DNA from: Pirellulales bacterium
GTDB lineage: Bacteria > Planctomycetota > Planctomycetia > Pirellulales > Lacipirellulaceae
DNA: 54,516 nucleotides
Assembly: GCA_020849945.1 (NCBI GenBank)
Contig: JADZFK010000177.1
Coordinates: 1-54,516, forward strand
Direction: 5' to 3'
Below the pieces are notes generated by a model that ran no database searches, was not told where the DNA came from, and was given only the letters and a program-made list of their open reading frames with translations. Both the position numbers and the translations under genes were made by a program. Shown one piece after another: positions 16,069-25,500 of this stretch; position 1 is the first letter of the stretch, and the number at the start of each line of letters is the position of its first letter.

Positions 16069-18285
16069 CTATCGGGCCATCGCGCTCAGTTCGATCACCT
16101 GGCTATACCACTCCTTCTCTAGCTCGACGGTTAGCCCATCCTTCATGAGCGATTTGCCGGACTGCTCACCCGCGGGTTCCCCGTCTCGAAGCACGGAATA
16201 AGTTGCGTCGGGTTCGAGACCGTGAAGCGGGAACGAGCGTGTAGCTTCACTTTCTCCGAGGCGGAAGGTAAGAATGACGCTTCTTCGCTGATCGGGGCGC
16301 ACATACTGGATGGCCATCCAGCCTTGCGGGTTGAAGCTGGCCTCCGGAGCGTCGGTCAAATGATAAACATCGCTGCCGTGAAGGACCCTCCGAATGCGTT
16401 TGTACAAGGTAATGTTTTCGGCCGCCCGTTTCGTTGCATCTGGCGGCCATAAATCCAGCCGGCTGGAGATACCGAATTGACCGTTCATCGCAATGCGGAA
16501 CATGAAATCCCACCAACGGGGATCCGTCGAAGTGATCTGGGTGTTGTACCCACCTCGAACTTTGGGCTTCAAATCGCCAACCATCCAGTGATTGCAAATC
16601 TCCGGCGGCATCTCCACGAGCGCGCCCCAAGCGCACTGCACCGAGAATCGTGGGTTGGTCGTGTCGGAAATCCACCCTGTGTGCGTGTGCGCAAAGATCG
16701 CCGGTTCAGCCCGCCGACCACCACTGGCACAGTTTTCGATAATCAGGTCCGGATACTTTGCCGCCAGTTCGTCGAGCCATTGAAAGTATCCCTGCAGGTG
16801 ATCGTGCAACCGCGTGTTCGTTGCTAGCTCGCCCGCCGGGTCGAAATCGTTCCCGATATCGATGTTGTAATCGAACTTGACCCAATCGATTCGGCCCTGC
16901 TTCATCACGCGAGCAACGACATCGTGCATCCGCTGGCGGACCTCGGGCTTGGCATAATCCAAATGAACGCGCGTTCGACGCACGATCGGCTTGCCCTCTT
17001 TGGTCAGGAACCAATCAGGGTGCTCGCGCAACACTTGCGAGTTCAAACTGGCGACTTCCGGTTCAAACCACACGCCAAATTTCATGCCGTGATCATGTGC
17101 CAGCCGGATCAGTGGACTCAACCCCTCTGGGAATGTCCGAGGATTAATCTCCCAATCGCCCAACGTATTCTGCCAACGTTCGGTCTCTTCACCTGGGCAG
17201 TAGTGCCAATTCGCATCGATAACGAAGGCCTCGCAGCCGATCTTTGCCGCCAAGGGGATCGCGCTCGCAACCTTCTCGGCGTCAACCTTGTCGCTGTAGG
17301 CGTACCACGAGTTGTACTCGACGAGCAGCGGGTCGTTCTGCGGCTGCTTCGGAATAACATACTGCCGAAGATATCGGTGCAGCGAAGCGATCGGTTCCCG
17401 CAGGTCGGGGCCCCGCGATACGGTCAACAAAGCCCGCGGCAGCGCGAAACTCTTACCCGCCGCCACCCGAAGCGGACCGCCGTTGTCGTACACCATCTCT
17501 AACGCAACGGTTCTCCCACCACCTTCGGTCGGCGCGAAGATGGCATCCCAATTTCCCGAGTAAGCCATTTGCGCCGTGTAGGAAAGATTAGTGTTCGGCT
17601 GAAAGATCGACCACCACAACGACTTATCAGGAGTCGATCGTCCCCTCTGGTTGTTATTGAGATGATATTCCTCCCCGCCAAGCGAAACCGACTCGAGCTG
17701 CCGCTCGATGCCATGGCTGCCATCCAAGTAGCGAAGCTCCGCTCGTTCACCCGGAAGGGTTAGGTAGAGTGACGAACAGCGATTCACTTCGATCGGCTCG
17801 TGGCCCGTATTGCTGAGCACAACATCGCAAGTGAATTCGCCTGTTTCCGCCCATGCCGCGTAGGTGACAGCCAGCTCCAAGGGCGCTCCGGCACTTCTTA
17901 GCTTCGCAGTAACTGCCGAGACGCCCGCTTTGGGTGTTGAAGAGACCACGCTTTCGACAGCCAAATCGGCCGGTGCAATCGCGTTTCCCGCCACCGTAAT
18001 CCCCACCAAGGGCATGGGGATACCATTGGCCGTGGCAGAATCCTTCATACCGAGTTTGGAAATGAAAATGCCGGCAGAGTTTTGCTGGAGTTCCAGTTCA
18101 CGGCCGCCCGTTTCAAGCCGCCACGAATTGGGCGTGGTGCCGGTAGCCGACTCGGCAAACACAACGCCGCCAAACGGCAGCAGGCCACTAGCGGCAATTC
18201 CGATCGCTGCAATCAAGAGAACCTGAAACGGGCTAACGATTGGCTTTGCCCAATTCGTCTGGGTGGTGAGGTGCGTTTTCGGCAT
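16069..18285 (-). CDS. GH36-family glycosidase (alpha-galactosidase-like), exported
   Basis: A 738-residue protein with an N-terminal membrane/signal segment (about 18-45), a beta-sandwich (about 50-310), a (beta/alpha)8 barrel (about 315-660) and a C-terminal beta domain. Family motifs are FVIDANWHY, FGVWFEPE, WVKFDYN (nucleophile D472) and ENCASGGRR. In that last motif the acid/base position, normally Asp in CxSGGxRxD, is E527 (CASGGRRAE). Glu may still act as an acid/base but the spacing differs from the canonical enzyme, so substrate and activity are uncertain. It is a single gene with no sugar transporter beside it. Confidence 0.85.
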   Translation of the reverse strand: MPKTHLTTQTNWAKPIVSPFQVLLIAAIGIAASGLLPFGGVVFAESATGTTPNSWRLETGGRELELQQNSAGIFISKLGMKDSATANGIPMPLVGITVAGNAIAPADLAVESVVSSTPKAGVSAVTAKLRSAGAPLELAVTYAAWAETGEFTCDVVLSNTGHEPIEVNRCSSLYLTLPGERAELRYLDGSHGIERQLESVSLGGEEYHLNNNQRGRSTPDKSLWWSIFQPNTNLSYTAQMAYSGNWDAIFAPTEGGGRTVALEMVYDNGGPLRVAAGKSFALPRALLTVSRGPDLREPIASLHRYLRQYVIPKQPQNDPLLVEYNSWYAYSDKVDAEKVASAIPLAAKIGCEAFVIDANWHYCPGEETERWQNTLGDWEINPRTFPEGLSPLIRLAHDHGMKFGVWFEPEVASLNSQVLREHPDWFLTKEGKPIVRRTRVHLDYAKPEVRQRMHDVVARVMKQGRIDWVKFDYNIDIGNDFDPAGELATNTRLHDHLQGYFQWLDELAAKYPDLIIENCASGGRRAEPAIFAHTHTGWISDTTNPRFSVQCAWGALVEMPPEICNHWMVGDLKPKVRGGYNTQITSTDPRWWDFMFRIAMNGQFGISSRLDLWPPDATKRAAENITLYKRIRRVLHGSDVYHLTDAPEASFNPQGWMAIQYVRPDQRRSVILTFRLGESEATRSFPLHGLEPDATYSVLRDGEPAGEQSGKSLMKDGLTVELEKEWYSQVIELSAMAR

Positions 18286-18774
18286 GATCTAGGTAGCCTA
18301 AGGCGGTAGGAAGGTGGGAAAACATAGATGGAATGGAAAGAAACGCAGGATACCTGCTGGCGATGATACGTGAACAATCTGCAGGGCCGATCATTTATTC
18401 AAATTGGGCGAGAGTATTGAAACCAGCCCGAAGCGTCAGCGAGTGAAAAAGCACACATTCCCTCGCTGACGCTAAGGGTTCGTGAATCCTCGCGGTTCCG
18501 AACAGGAATAACGGATCGGCCCTGGAACAAGCCGCCGCTCCATTCAGCACATAGCATACAATATGCAATAATCGATGTAAACTATTTTTTACTTGCCCCG
18601 TGTCGGGCAAGTTACCCGCTAACGCCTTAATCAAACTCAGCTCGGGGCGATCATCGGCTGCGAAATTGCAGGGCCAATCGGTTTTTCACTTTAGGGAGCC
18701 TCGGGCTCTGCCACGAGACTCCTTGCCTTCGTGCGTCTTGCGTGCCTAGGATAGCGGGTTTGCTAACGACAGGG
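18286..18774. repeat. Intergenic gap with GCGTCAGCGAG inverted repeat
   Basis: Between the divergent GH36 and GNAT genes lies an inverted repeat with AGCCCGAAGCGTCAGCGAG at 18427-18445 and CTCGCTGACGCTAAGGGTTC at 18463-18482, about 17 bp apart. It has the character of a dispersed palindromic repeat. The rest of the 489-bp gap contains no gene I can support and presumably holds both promoters. Confidence 0.5.
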
Positions 18775-19752
18775 ATGAGCCAGGAAGCGTATCTCACCGT
18801 GCATCAGTTTCGATCGTTCTGCAACTCCGATCCACCGCAGTTGGCGGAAATCTGGCGCGAACAGCCACCGCAACGCGGCGTGGCACAACCGGTAACCACC
18901 GGCCTGCTCGATCAGTTGGTGTTCTCGAAGCAGTACTTCGACCCCGAGGGGGTGATCGTCGCTCAGCAAGACGACCGGATCATAGGGTTCGCTCATGCGG
19001 GGTTTGGCCCGAATGATGATCTAACGGCTCTCTCGACTGAGTTAGGCACTACCTATCAGTTGATGGTTCGTCCCGAGCATCGTCACGAAGCGTTGGCGGG
19101 CGAACTGCTATCTCGGAGCGAAGCGTACCTTCGCAAGCGTGGCGCGAAGCTGATCTATGCCGGTGGCATCCGGCCGCTGAACGCGTTCTACCTTGGCTTA
19201 TATGGTGGCAGTGAACTGCCCGGCATTCTGGCCGGCGACGAGGTATTCCACGAAGCGTGCCGTCAGGCCGGCTATCGGGAGATCGATCGAGTCGTCGTAT
19301 TGCAGCTCGAGCTTTCGCTCTTCCGCCAGCCGATTGCCCGCTCCTTGCGGCAACTTCGCCGCGAGATGGTTTGCCAGGAAACGCAGTCGCCTGAAATCAA
19401 GTCGTGGTGGGAGGCCTGTACGACGGGTGCTTTCGAGCGGGTTCACTTCTATGTAACACGCACCGGCGAAGCCACCCTACTCGCCGACGTCTGGTTCTGG
19501 GATGTCGAGCCTCTTTCCACGACTTGGAACGCGCCGACGGCCGGCATGTTCGATCTTCAAGTTTCCAGCGACTATCGCCGCAAGGGCCTGGCCACCTTCT
19601 TGCTCGGTGAAGCCTTCGATCGCCTGCGCGCCCGCGGCGTGCTGCTCGTGGAAGCACAAACCATGCAACACAACACGTCGGCCGTCGCGCTCTACCACAA
19701 GCTCGGCTTCAAACAGGTTGATGAGGGAATTGTGTATCGGAAGGATGCTTAG
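18775..19752 (+). CDS. Tandem GNAT N-acetyltransferase
   Basis: From the ATG at 18775 the protein has 325 residues; a GTG at 18742 would add 11. It contains two GNAT folds. The N-terminal half includes FAHAGFGPNDD and the beta-strand region around LMVRPEHRHEALAGELL. The C-terminal half carries the acetyl-CoA loop DYRRKGLATFLLGEAF and the typical end LYHKLGFKQVDEGIVY. Tandem GNATs include mycothiol synthase, but nothing here identifies the acceptor. It is monocistronic by context. Confidence 0.8.
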   Translation: MSQEAYLTVHQFRSFCNSDPPQLAEIWREQPPQRGVAQPVTTGLLDQLVFSKQYFDPEGVIVAQQDDRIIGFAHAGFGPNDDLTALSTELGTTYQLMVRPEHRHEALAGELLSRSEAYLRKRGAKLIYAGGIRPLNAFYLGLYGGSELPGILAGDEVFHEACRQAGYREIDRVVVLQLELSLFRQPIARSLRQLRREMVCQETQSPEIKSWWEACTTGAFERVHFYVTRTGEATLLADVWFWDVEPLSTTWNAPTAGMFDLQVSSDYRRKGLATFLLGEAFDRLRARGVLLVEAQTMQHNTSAVALYHKLGFKQVDEGIVYRKDA

Positions 19753-19766
19753 CCCGGATTTCTCAC

Positions 19767-19920
19767 CACGGAGCACACAGAGGTCACGAAGAACAAGCCA
19801 AGAGATCGTTTGAAGCAAGGTCAACCGCCCGTCGCTACGAGACAGGGTGTTTTGGCCGTTCCTTGTGGTAGGGATGCTTGCTACTGGTTTTCTCGGTGGC
19901 TCCGTGGCTCCGGGTTATTG
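19767..19920. repeat. CACGGAG/GGCTCCGTGGC dispersed repeats
   Basis: CCACGGAGCACACAGAGGTC at 19769-19788 and an inverse-oriented GGTGGCTCCGTGGCTCCGGG at about 19896-19915 flank a spacer. The same words occur at 884-898. This fills about half of the 322-bp gap between the GNAT and DUF1570 genes, which converge here. I see no gene in the remainder. Confidence 0.5.
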
Positions 19921-20074
19921 ATTGTGAGAAATGCGGATTAGATTTTCATCCCGAAGCTTTGCCACCATTCCCGGCCAAGATGGCCTGGCTATGTTTTGTA
20001 AGCAGTCTTTCGAAGCCAATATTTTTTTGAATTCGTTCTCAGCCCGTGGCGGCAACGGGCTATAGCCCTCGCAC

Positions 20075-20899
20075 CTATTTCTTCACGGCATTTCGTTGAA
20101 GCGTGCAAACGTATTGGGTGAGGGGGCCTTCAGGGGCCGCATCAAGGGCGGCAAGGCGCGCGGAGAGGGCTTTTGAGGACCCTTTCGCGCGAAGTTCGGC
20201 CAGATAGTCGACGAGAAGGGCGCGCCGCTCGGGCGGCGAGTTCAGCATGAAGTACACCCAAGCCCACGATTCGGCGTACTCGCGCTGGCCCATCTGCGAG
20301 GATTCCGAGAAGGCTTCCAAACGCCGTAGGTTCGGCTTCCAATCGTCGTGTTCGATCGAGTCGGCCAGCAGTTCTATGTGCGGTTGATTGAGGCCCGCGA
20401 GGCCACGCGGCACTTCAAAGTATTCGGCCAACCCTTCGTCGATCCACAGCGGCAGGTTCGGCAGCACCGCATGCAAGTACCCGTGAGCCACTTCGTGGCG
20501 AAGGTCCTCGGCAACGCGATCGCTCCAGTGGGCATAGACGGCTAGCCGCGTATCCGATTCGAGAAAGAACGCCCGACGCGACGGCACACCGGGGAAGTTA
20601 CGCGCAAGGTACTCTCGGTATCGATCGGCATCGCGGAACAAGTAGACCTCGATCGGCTCATCGGTGGCCGCAAGGCCCAGCGGGTTGCAAAGGTCCTCGC
20701 GTTCCAGCGCGAGTTCTCGAACGAGCCGATGTTCGCGTGGCAGCTCAAAATCGCTGTGGAATACGAGTTGCCCCACCTCCAATCGATGCGTCTCGGGCAA
20801 CGAGACCGGCTTCGGCAACCCGCGGCAACTTGTCTGCGCCAAGCTCGCCACGGCAAGCAAGGCGAGCACGATGGAGTGGTAACAGAGGCGATGCATCAA
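20075..20899 (-). CDS. Exported DUF1570-like gluzincin metallopeptidase
   Basis: The 274-residue protein has an N-terminal signal (HSIVLALLAVASLAQTSC); the cysteine may be a lipid-anchor site, though Q at -3 is a poor lipobox. The zinc-peptidase motif is HEVAH (in LRHEVAHGYLH), followed about 20 residues later by the third-ligand helix DEGLAEYFE, the gluzincin pattern. This matches DUF1570-type proteins that are numerous in planctomycetes. A role in envelope proteolysis is likely. The substrate is unknown. Confidence 0.78.
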   Translation of the reverse strand: MMHRLCYHSIVLALLAVASLAQTSCRGLPKPVSLPETHRLEVGQLVFHSDFELPREHRLVRELALEREDLCNPLGLAATDEPIEVYLFRDADRYREYLARNFPGVPSRRAFFLESDTRLAVYAHWSDRVAEDLRHEVAHGYLHAVLPNLPLWIDEGLAEYFEVPRGLAGLNQPHIELLADSIEHDDWKPNLRRLEAFSESSQMGQREYAESWAWVYFMLNSPPERRALLVDYLAELRAKGSSKALSARLAALDAAPEGPLTQYVCTLQRNAVKK

Positions 20900-21172
20900 G
20901 AATCACACAAGATCATACTGGCGGGGAACATCGCGAGCACGAACCCCGGCGACCGAACTGCACCGGCACCCGCTGGCGACACAATGCCCAATAGGCAACC
21001 TGCCAATTTGGGGAAATCGCAGATTCTAGCGAATCGATCGGATTGGCCGAAGATCAGATATTTGGGCAATAATTGCTTGAAATGCCCGAGATTCACGATC
21101 GCGGCTCGTGGCCGCAACACGTCGTGCGGACTTCGGTCTGCGGCAGATACGGACTGAATTCCGTACCACGCC

Positions 21173-21904
21173 TTACTCTAACAGCGTTCGCATCAGGTCT
21201 GTTGTTAACACGGGTCGCGGGCTGAGGAGCATCTCGGCGGCCGCCACCCCGGCCGAGCGGCCCAAGTAGCGGTCGGCTGCGTCGATCCGATCGAACAGAT
21301 GGTGCTTTTCGGGCGGGAACTGGGTTTGGTAGCAACGAATGGCCGCCACCTTCTTCCCCACCGTGTGGCTGGTATCCACGATGATCGGGGAGCCCGCGTG
21401 CTGCCCCGTGGCAAGCGGCGCGCCGAGCAGGCAGTACAATTGCCTGGAGATCACGTGCGGCGCGAGGCCTTCGAATTGGTCGTCCCACTTCGTTAGCCGC
21501 GAGTAAAACACGGCCGCATCGGTAATCTGCACTGCCTGCCAATGGTCGGGCGAGGCCATCGGCGTTTTGTCGCCCAACCCAATCACGATTCGCGGGCGAT
21601 GCTTCCGAAACTCGATCGCGAGCCTAACGCGGGCCTCGAACGAATCGAACAGCCGCCGGTTCGGAAGGTCCAGCGAAGTGCGGAGGCACGCGCCGAGCGT
21701 GGCGGCGGCGGCCTGGGCCTCGGCCAGCCGCACCTCTGGCCCCGGCGAAAGCGGTGTCGGTTCGCCGTCCGTCAGGTCGATGATCCCAACTCGGTACCCG
21801 GCCTCCGCGAGTGCCGCGAGCGTCCCGCCGCAGGCGATTTCCACATCGTCCGGGTGGGCACCGACGGCAATCACGTCTAGCGGTTCGAGATTCTTTTCGT
21901 TCAT
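21173..21904 (-). CDS. LmbE/BshB1-family zinc deacetylase
   Basis: Starting at the ATG 21904, which has GGAGG four bases upstream, the protein is 243 residues. The zinc motif AHPDD occurs in [14 protein letters not shown] (residues about 14-27), and later [13 protein letters not shown] supplies the downstream His typical of N-acetylglucosaminyl-malate deacetylases (BshB1). It could act in bacillithiol synthesis, but no bshA or bshC gene is nearby, so a general sugar N-deacetylase is also possible. A 125-bp divergent promoter region separates it from the acidic-protein gene. Confidence 0.85.
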   Translation of the reverse strand: MNEKNLEPLDVIAVGAHPDDVEIACGGTLAALAEAGYRVGIIDLTDGEPTPLSPGPEVRLAEAQAAAATLGACLRTSLDLPNRRLFDSFEARVRLAIEFRKHRPRIVIGLGDKTPMASPDHWQAVQITDAAVFYSRLTKWDDQFEGLAPHVISRQLYCLLGAPLATGQHAGSPIIVDTSHTVGKKVAAIRCYQTQFPPEKHHLFDRIDAADRYLGRSAGVAAAEMLLSPRPVLTTDLMRTLLE

Positions 21905-22029
21905 AGGGCCTCCAATGCCCCCAGTCTTGCCCATCTCGCTTGGCGGCGTAAGCCCCCCTGTAACCTTTTGCCCGGGTGACGTAAAATAGAGGATTCGACC
22001 GTTTTCCACCGTTCCTCGGGCACATTGCC

Positions 22030-22419
22030 ATGCTCTGCGAAACCATTCTTCCAACGACCTGGGCCGGCGTCGGCTTGCCCCGCGAGATCGAACCGACCTC
22101 CGCCACGCTTGCCAGCCTGTGGCCCGCGGGGAATCCGTCTCCGCTATTCGATCACCCGCAATCAGTTCACCCGCTGGGGCGGGAAATCCAATATCCGCAA
22201 TCGACCGAATGGTTCGAGCCAACGCCGAACGGCCCTGTCTGCTCGGGCGACCCATTCGAGGATTTTGACGACGACGATTTTGACGACGATTTCGACGACG
22301 ACTTCGAAGAAGAGTGGGACGAAGAGCTACCCGGCGATGCTGACCAGTTTGAACCCGATGAAGAAGAACTGGCCGACGACGAAGCGGAACCCGACGACGC
22401 CGAATTCGACGACGAATAA
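22030..22419 (+). CDS. Small protein with extremely acidic C-terminal half
   Basis: A 129-residue protein whose first 75 residues are proline-rich and unremarkable ([20 protein letters not shown]) and whose last 55 are almost wholly Asp and Glu with scattered Phe (repeats of DDDFDDDF). There is no membrane segment. It lies just upstream of ileS, from which it is separated by a large palindrome, and is divergent from the LmbE gene. Acidic tails of this kind occur in nucleic-acid mimics and chaperone-like proteins, but I cannot assign a function. Confidence 0.7.
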   Translation: MLCETILPTTWAGVGLPREIEPTSATLASLWPAGNPSPLFDHPQSVHPLGREIQYPQSTEWFEPTPNGPVCSGDPFEDFDDDDFDDDFDDDFEEEWDEELPGDADQFEPDEEELADDEAEPDDAEFDDE

Positions 22420-22449
22420 TCGCCTCGTCACGGACTTTGAACCAATTCG

Positions 22450-22549
22450 TTTAGCCGCGACGCGAAGCGGAGCGCGTCCCCAGCAACCACACTTCCACAC
22501 TTCCACACGACCGCGCTCCGCTCCGCAAAGCCTCCGCGTCGCGGCTAAA
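22450..22549. repeat. Large imperfect inverted repeat upstream of ileS
   Basis: TTTAGCCGCGACGCG at 22450-22464 and CGCGTCGCGGCTAAA at 22535-22549 are perfect inverted arms. They are extended inwards by AAGCGGAGCGCG and by CGCGCTCCGCTCCGC. The loop holds two ACTTCCACAC direct repeats. It fills most of the 159-bp gap before ileS and may be in the ileS leader; it has no T tract. Confidence 0.7.
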
Positions 22550-22578
22550 CAACCTTACAAATCACACGTCGCAGCTCC

Positions 22579-25500
22579 ATGTTCCAACCGGTCGACCGTA
22601 ATCCGAACTTTCCCCTGCTCGAGTCGAGCGTCGGTCGGTTCTGGAAGGAACATCGCATCTACGAGAAGTCGCTCGAACAGCGCGCCGGGGCGCAGTCGTT
22701 CGTGTTCTACGAAGGCCCGCCCACGGCCAATGGCATGCCCCACCCAGGCCACTGCCTCACCCGCGCGATCAAAGACCTCTTCCCGCGCTACAAAACCATG
22801 CGAGGCTACCGCTGCGAACGCAAAGCCGGCTGGGATACGCACGGCCTGCCCGTCGAAGTCGAGGTCTGCAAAGAACTTGGCATCCACTCGAAGGAAGAGA
22901 TCGAAGCTTACGGCATCGAGCCGTTCATCCAGAAATGCCAGCAAAGCGTGTGGCGCTACATGCGCGAGTGGGAACGGCTGACCGAGCGTATCGGCTTTTG
23001 GGTCGATCTCAAGAATGCCTACGCCACGTACCACCGCAGCTATGTGGAAAGCGTGTGGTGGAGCCTGAAAAACCTGTTCGACCGCGGCCTGCTGTACCAG
23101 GGCCACAAAGTCGTGTGGTGGTGGGCCCAGGGGGGCACGGCTCTCTCGGCTGGCGAAGTCGGCCAAGGATACCGCCAAGTGGCCGACCCGAGCGTTTATG
23201 TGAAGTTTCCGCTGCTCGATGACGCGGGCAATGTTACGGATACTTCGCTGCTCGTGTGGACGACGACGCCCTGGACATTGCCGAGCAACCAATTTGCGGC
23301 CGTACACCCGGACCTTGAGTATTCGGTACTCGGTACTCAGTACGAAGGCAAACCTGCGAAGTTGATTGTTGCCACCGCGTTGGTGGAAACCCTACGCTCA
23401 AAGTCGAAGGAGGAATTGCCCGAAGTCGACAAGCCGAAGCGTGGGCGCGACATTGTAGGTTTTCGCTATTTGCCTCCATTTGAAGACTACTACGAGAGAT
23501 TCAAAGATGCCAAAGGAAAGCTCAAAGATGGCGGCATCCTGATGTGCCCCTCGGATAACCAGCAAGAGGAATTGTACTGGAAAATTGTCGCCGCTGATTA
23601 TGTGACGATCGAAAGTGGAAGCGGAATAGTCCACATTGCACCGGCATTTGGGGAGGCTGACTTTGAGGTATTGCGATCCGAACGTGATCGCTTCATGTCC
23701 TTTGAACCGGTAAACTCCCCACCTAATTCGTTTGGTATTGCCCTCCTAGAACAACCAGCGCTCCTTTGTTCAGTCGGCCCCAATGGCAAATTCACCGACG
23801 AAGCTCCCGAATACTGTCGTGGCCGGTGGGTGAAGGATTGCGACAAGGACATCATCCGCGACCTGAAGCAGCGCGGCCTGCTCTTTCATCAGGAGCAATA
23901 CCTGCACGAATACCCGTTCTGCTGGCGGGCCGAGGAGGATCCGCTCATTCAGTATCCGCGGCAAAGTTGGTTCATCCGCACGACCGCATTCAAAGACGAA
24001 ATGCTTGCCAACAACGCCAAAATCAATTGGCTGCCCGAGCATATCAAGGATGGCCGATTCGGCAAGTTCCTGGAATCGAACGTCGATTGGGCACTTTCGC
24101 GTGAGCGCTACTGGGGTACGCCGCTGCCGATTTGGAGATGTACTAATCCTGGATGCAAGTCTAAAGAGGCTATCGCAAACTACGATGAGTTGCTGGCGAA
24201 ACCTGGGTGTCGAGGCACTGAGGTTTGGACCGATGCGAAACTCGCTAACCCAGAATTGCCAGAAGATATCAAGGTTCACAAACCTTACATTGATGCTGTT
24301 TGTTACTCTTGCGCAGATTGCAAAACCGGGATAATGCGCCGCGTTCCGGAAGTCATCGACTGCTGGTACGACTCGGGCGCGATGCCGTTTGCACAATGGG
24401 GATACCAGGGAAATGACGAAGCCCGAATGACGAATGACGAACGAACCTCCGAACATTCGTCATCGCCAGAGCTGGCGGAAAACGCAAGCCGATTCCGCTC
24501 CCAATTCCCGGCCGATTTCATCAGTGAAGCGATCGACCAAACGCGCGGGTGGTTCTACAGCCAACTGGCGATCAGCACGTTGTTGTTTGGGGAGCGAGGA
24601 GCGAGGAGCGAGGAGCGAGAGATTCTCGCATCTCGCAACTCACAACTCGCAACTCACCCCTACCCTCACCCGTTTCGCAACTGCATCGTTCTCGGCCTGA
24701 TGCTGGGCGAGGACGGGCAGAAGATGAGCAAGAGTAAGCGGAACTACTTGCCGCCCGAGGAAATCTTCGACAAGTACGGTGCCGACGCCCTCCGTTGGTA
24801 CTTTTTTGCGAACCAGCCTCCGTGGACGAGCATCCGGTACAGTGAGCAGGCGATCAAAGATAGTATCCCTGAGTTTCTGTTGCGTTTGTGGAATGTGTAC
24901 TCGTTCTTTGCAATCTACGCGAACATCGACGGCTTCGCCCCGGCCATCGAGTTGTCACAAAAGACCGGCGATACCATTTCCGGCGATACCATCGCCGGCT
25001 TTATGCGCACCGGCACCTCCCACAAAGCCGGCGATGGTATCGCCGGTCATCACGTCGCCGGTCTTGATTCCCCGTTCCTCGCCGCGGCAACGTCGTATCG
25101 GCCGATCGCCGAGCGCGACGAACTCGACCGCTGGGTCTTGAGCGAACTCAACCGAACGGTGGCGGCCGTCATCGAGCGAATGGACGCCTACGACAACTTC
25201 GGCGCGTGCCAGCACATCACGGCGTTTGTGGACGCCCTTTCGAACTGGTACGTCCGCCGCTCGCGCGATCGGTTTTGGGCCGCCGAAAAGCACTCGATCG
25301 ACAAGCTCGACGCCTACTGGACGCTGTACGAAACACTCGTGACGACCAGCAAGATGGTCGCGCCCTTCGTGCCTTTCGTGGCCGAAACCATGTGGCAAAA
25401 CTTGGCCCGCCAAGGCTGCCAGGCCTCAACCGCCAGCCTCTTGAGCCCCCGTGAAAGTGTCCACCTGTGCGATTACCCCACTCCCAACATGGCGGTGGTA

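Noticed and set aside
22025..22981. 318-residue plus-strand frame over the start of ileS
   Set aside because: It is in another frame of the acidic-protein gene and ileS; composition is Arg/Ser-rich and it has no family motif.
23317..23345. A fourth repeat in ileS (TTCGGTACTCGGTACTCAGTAC)
   Set aside because: The bases look repetitive, but the protein length at this point is normal for IleRS, so an insertion cannot be claimed.
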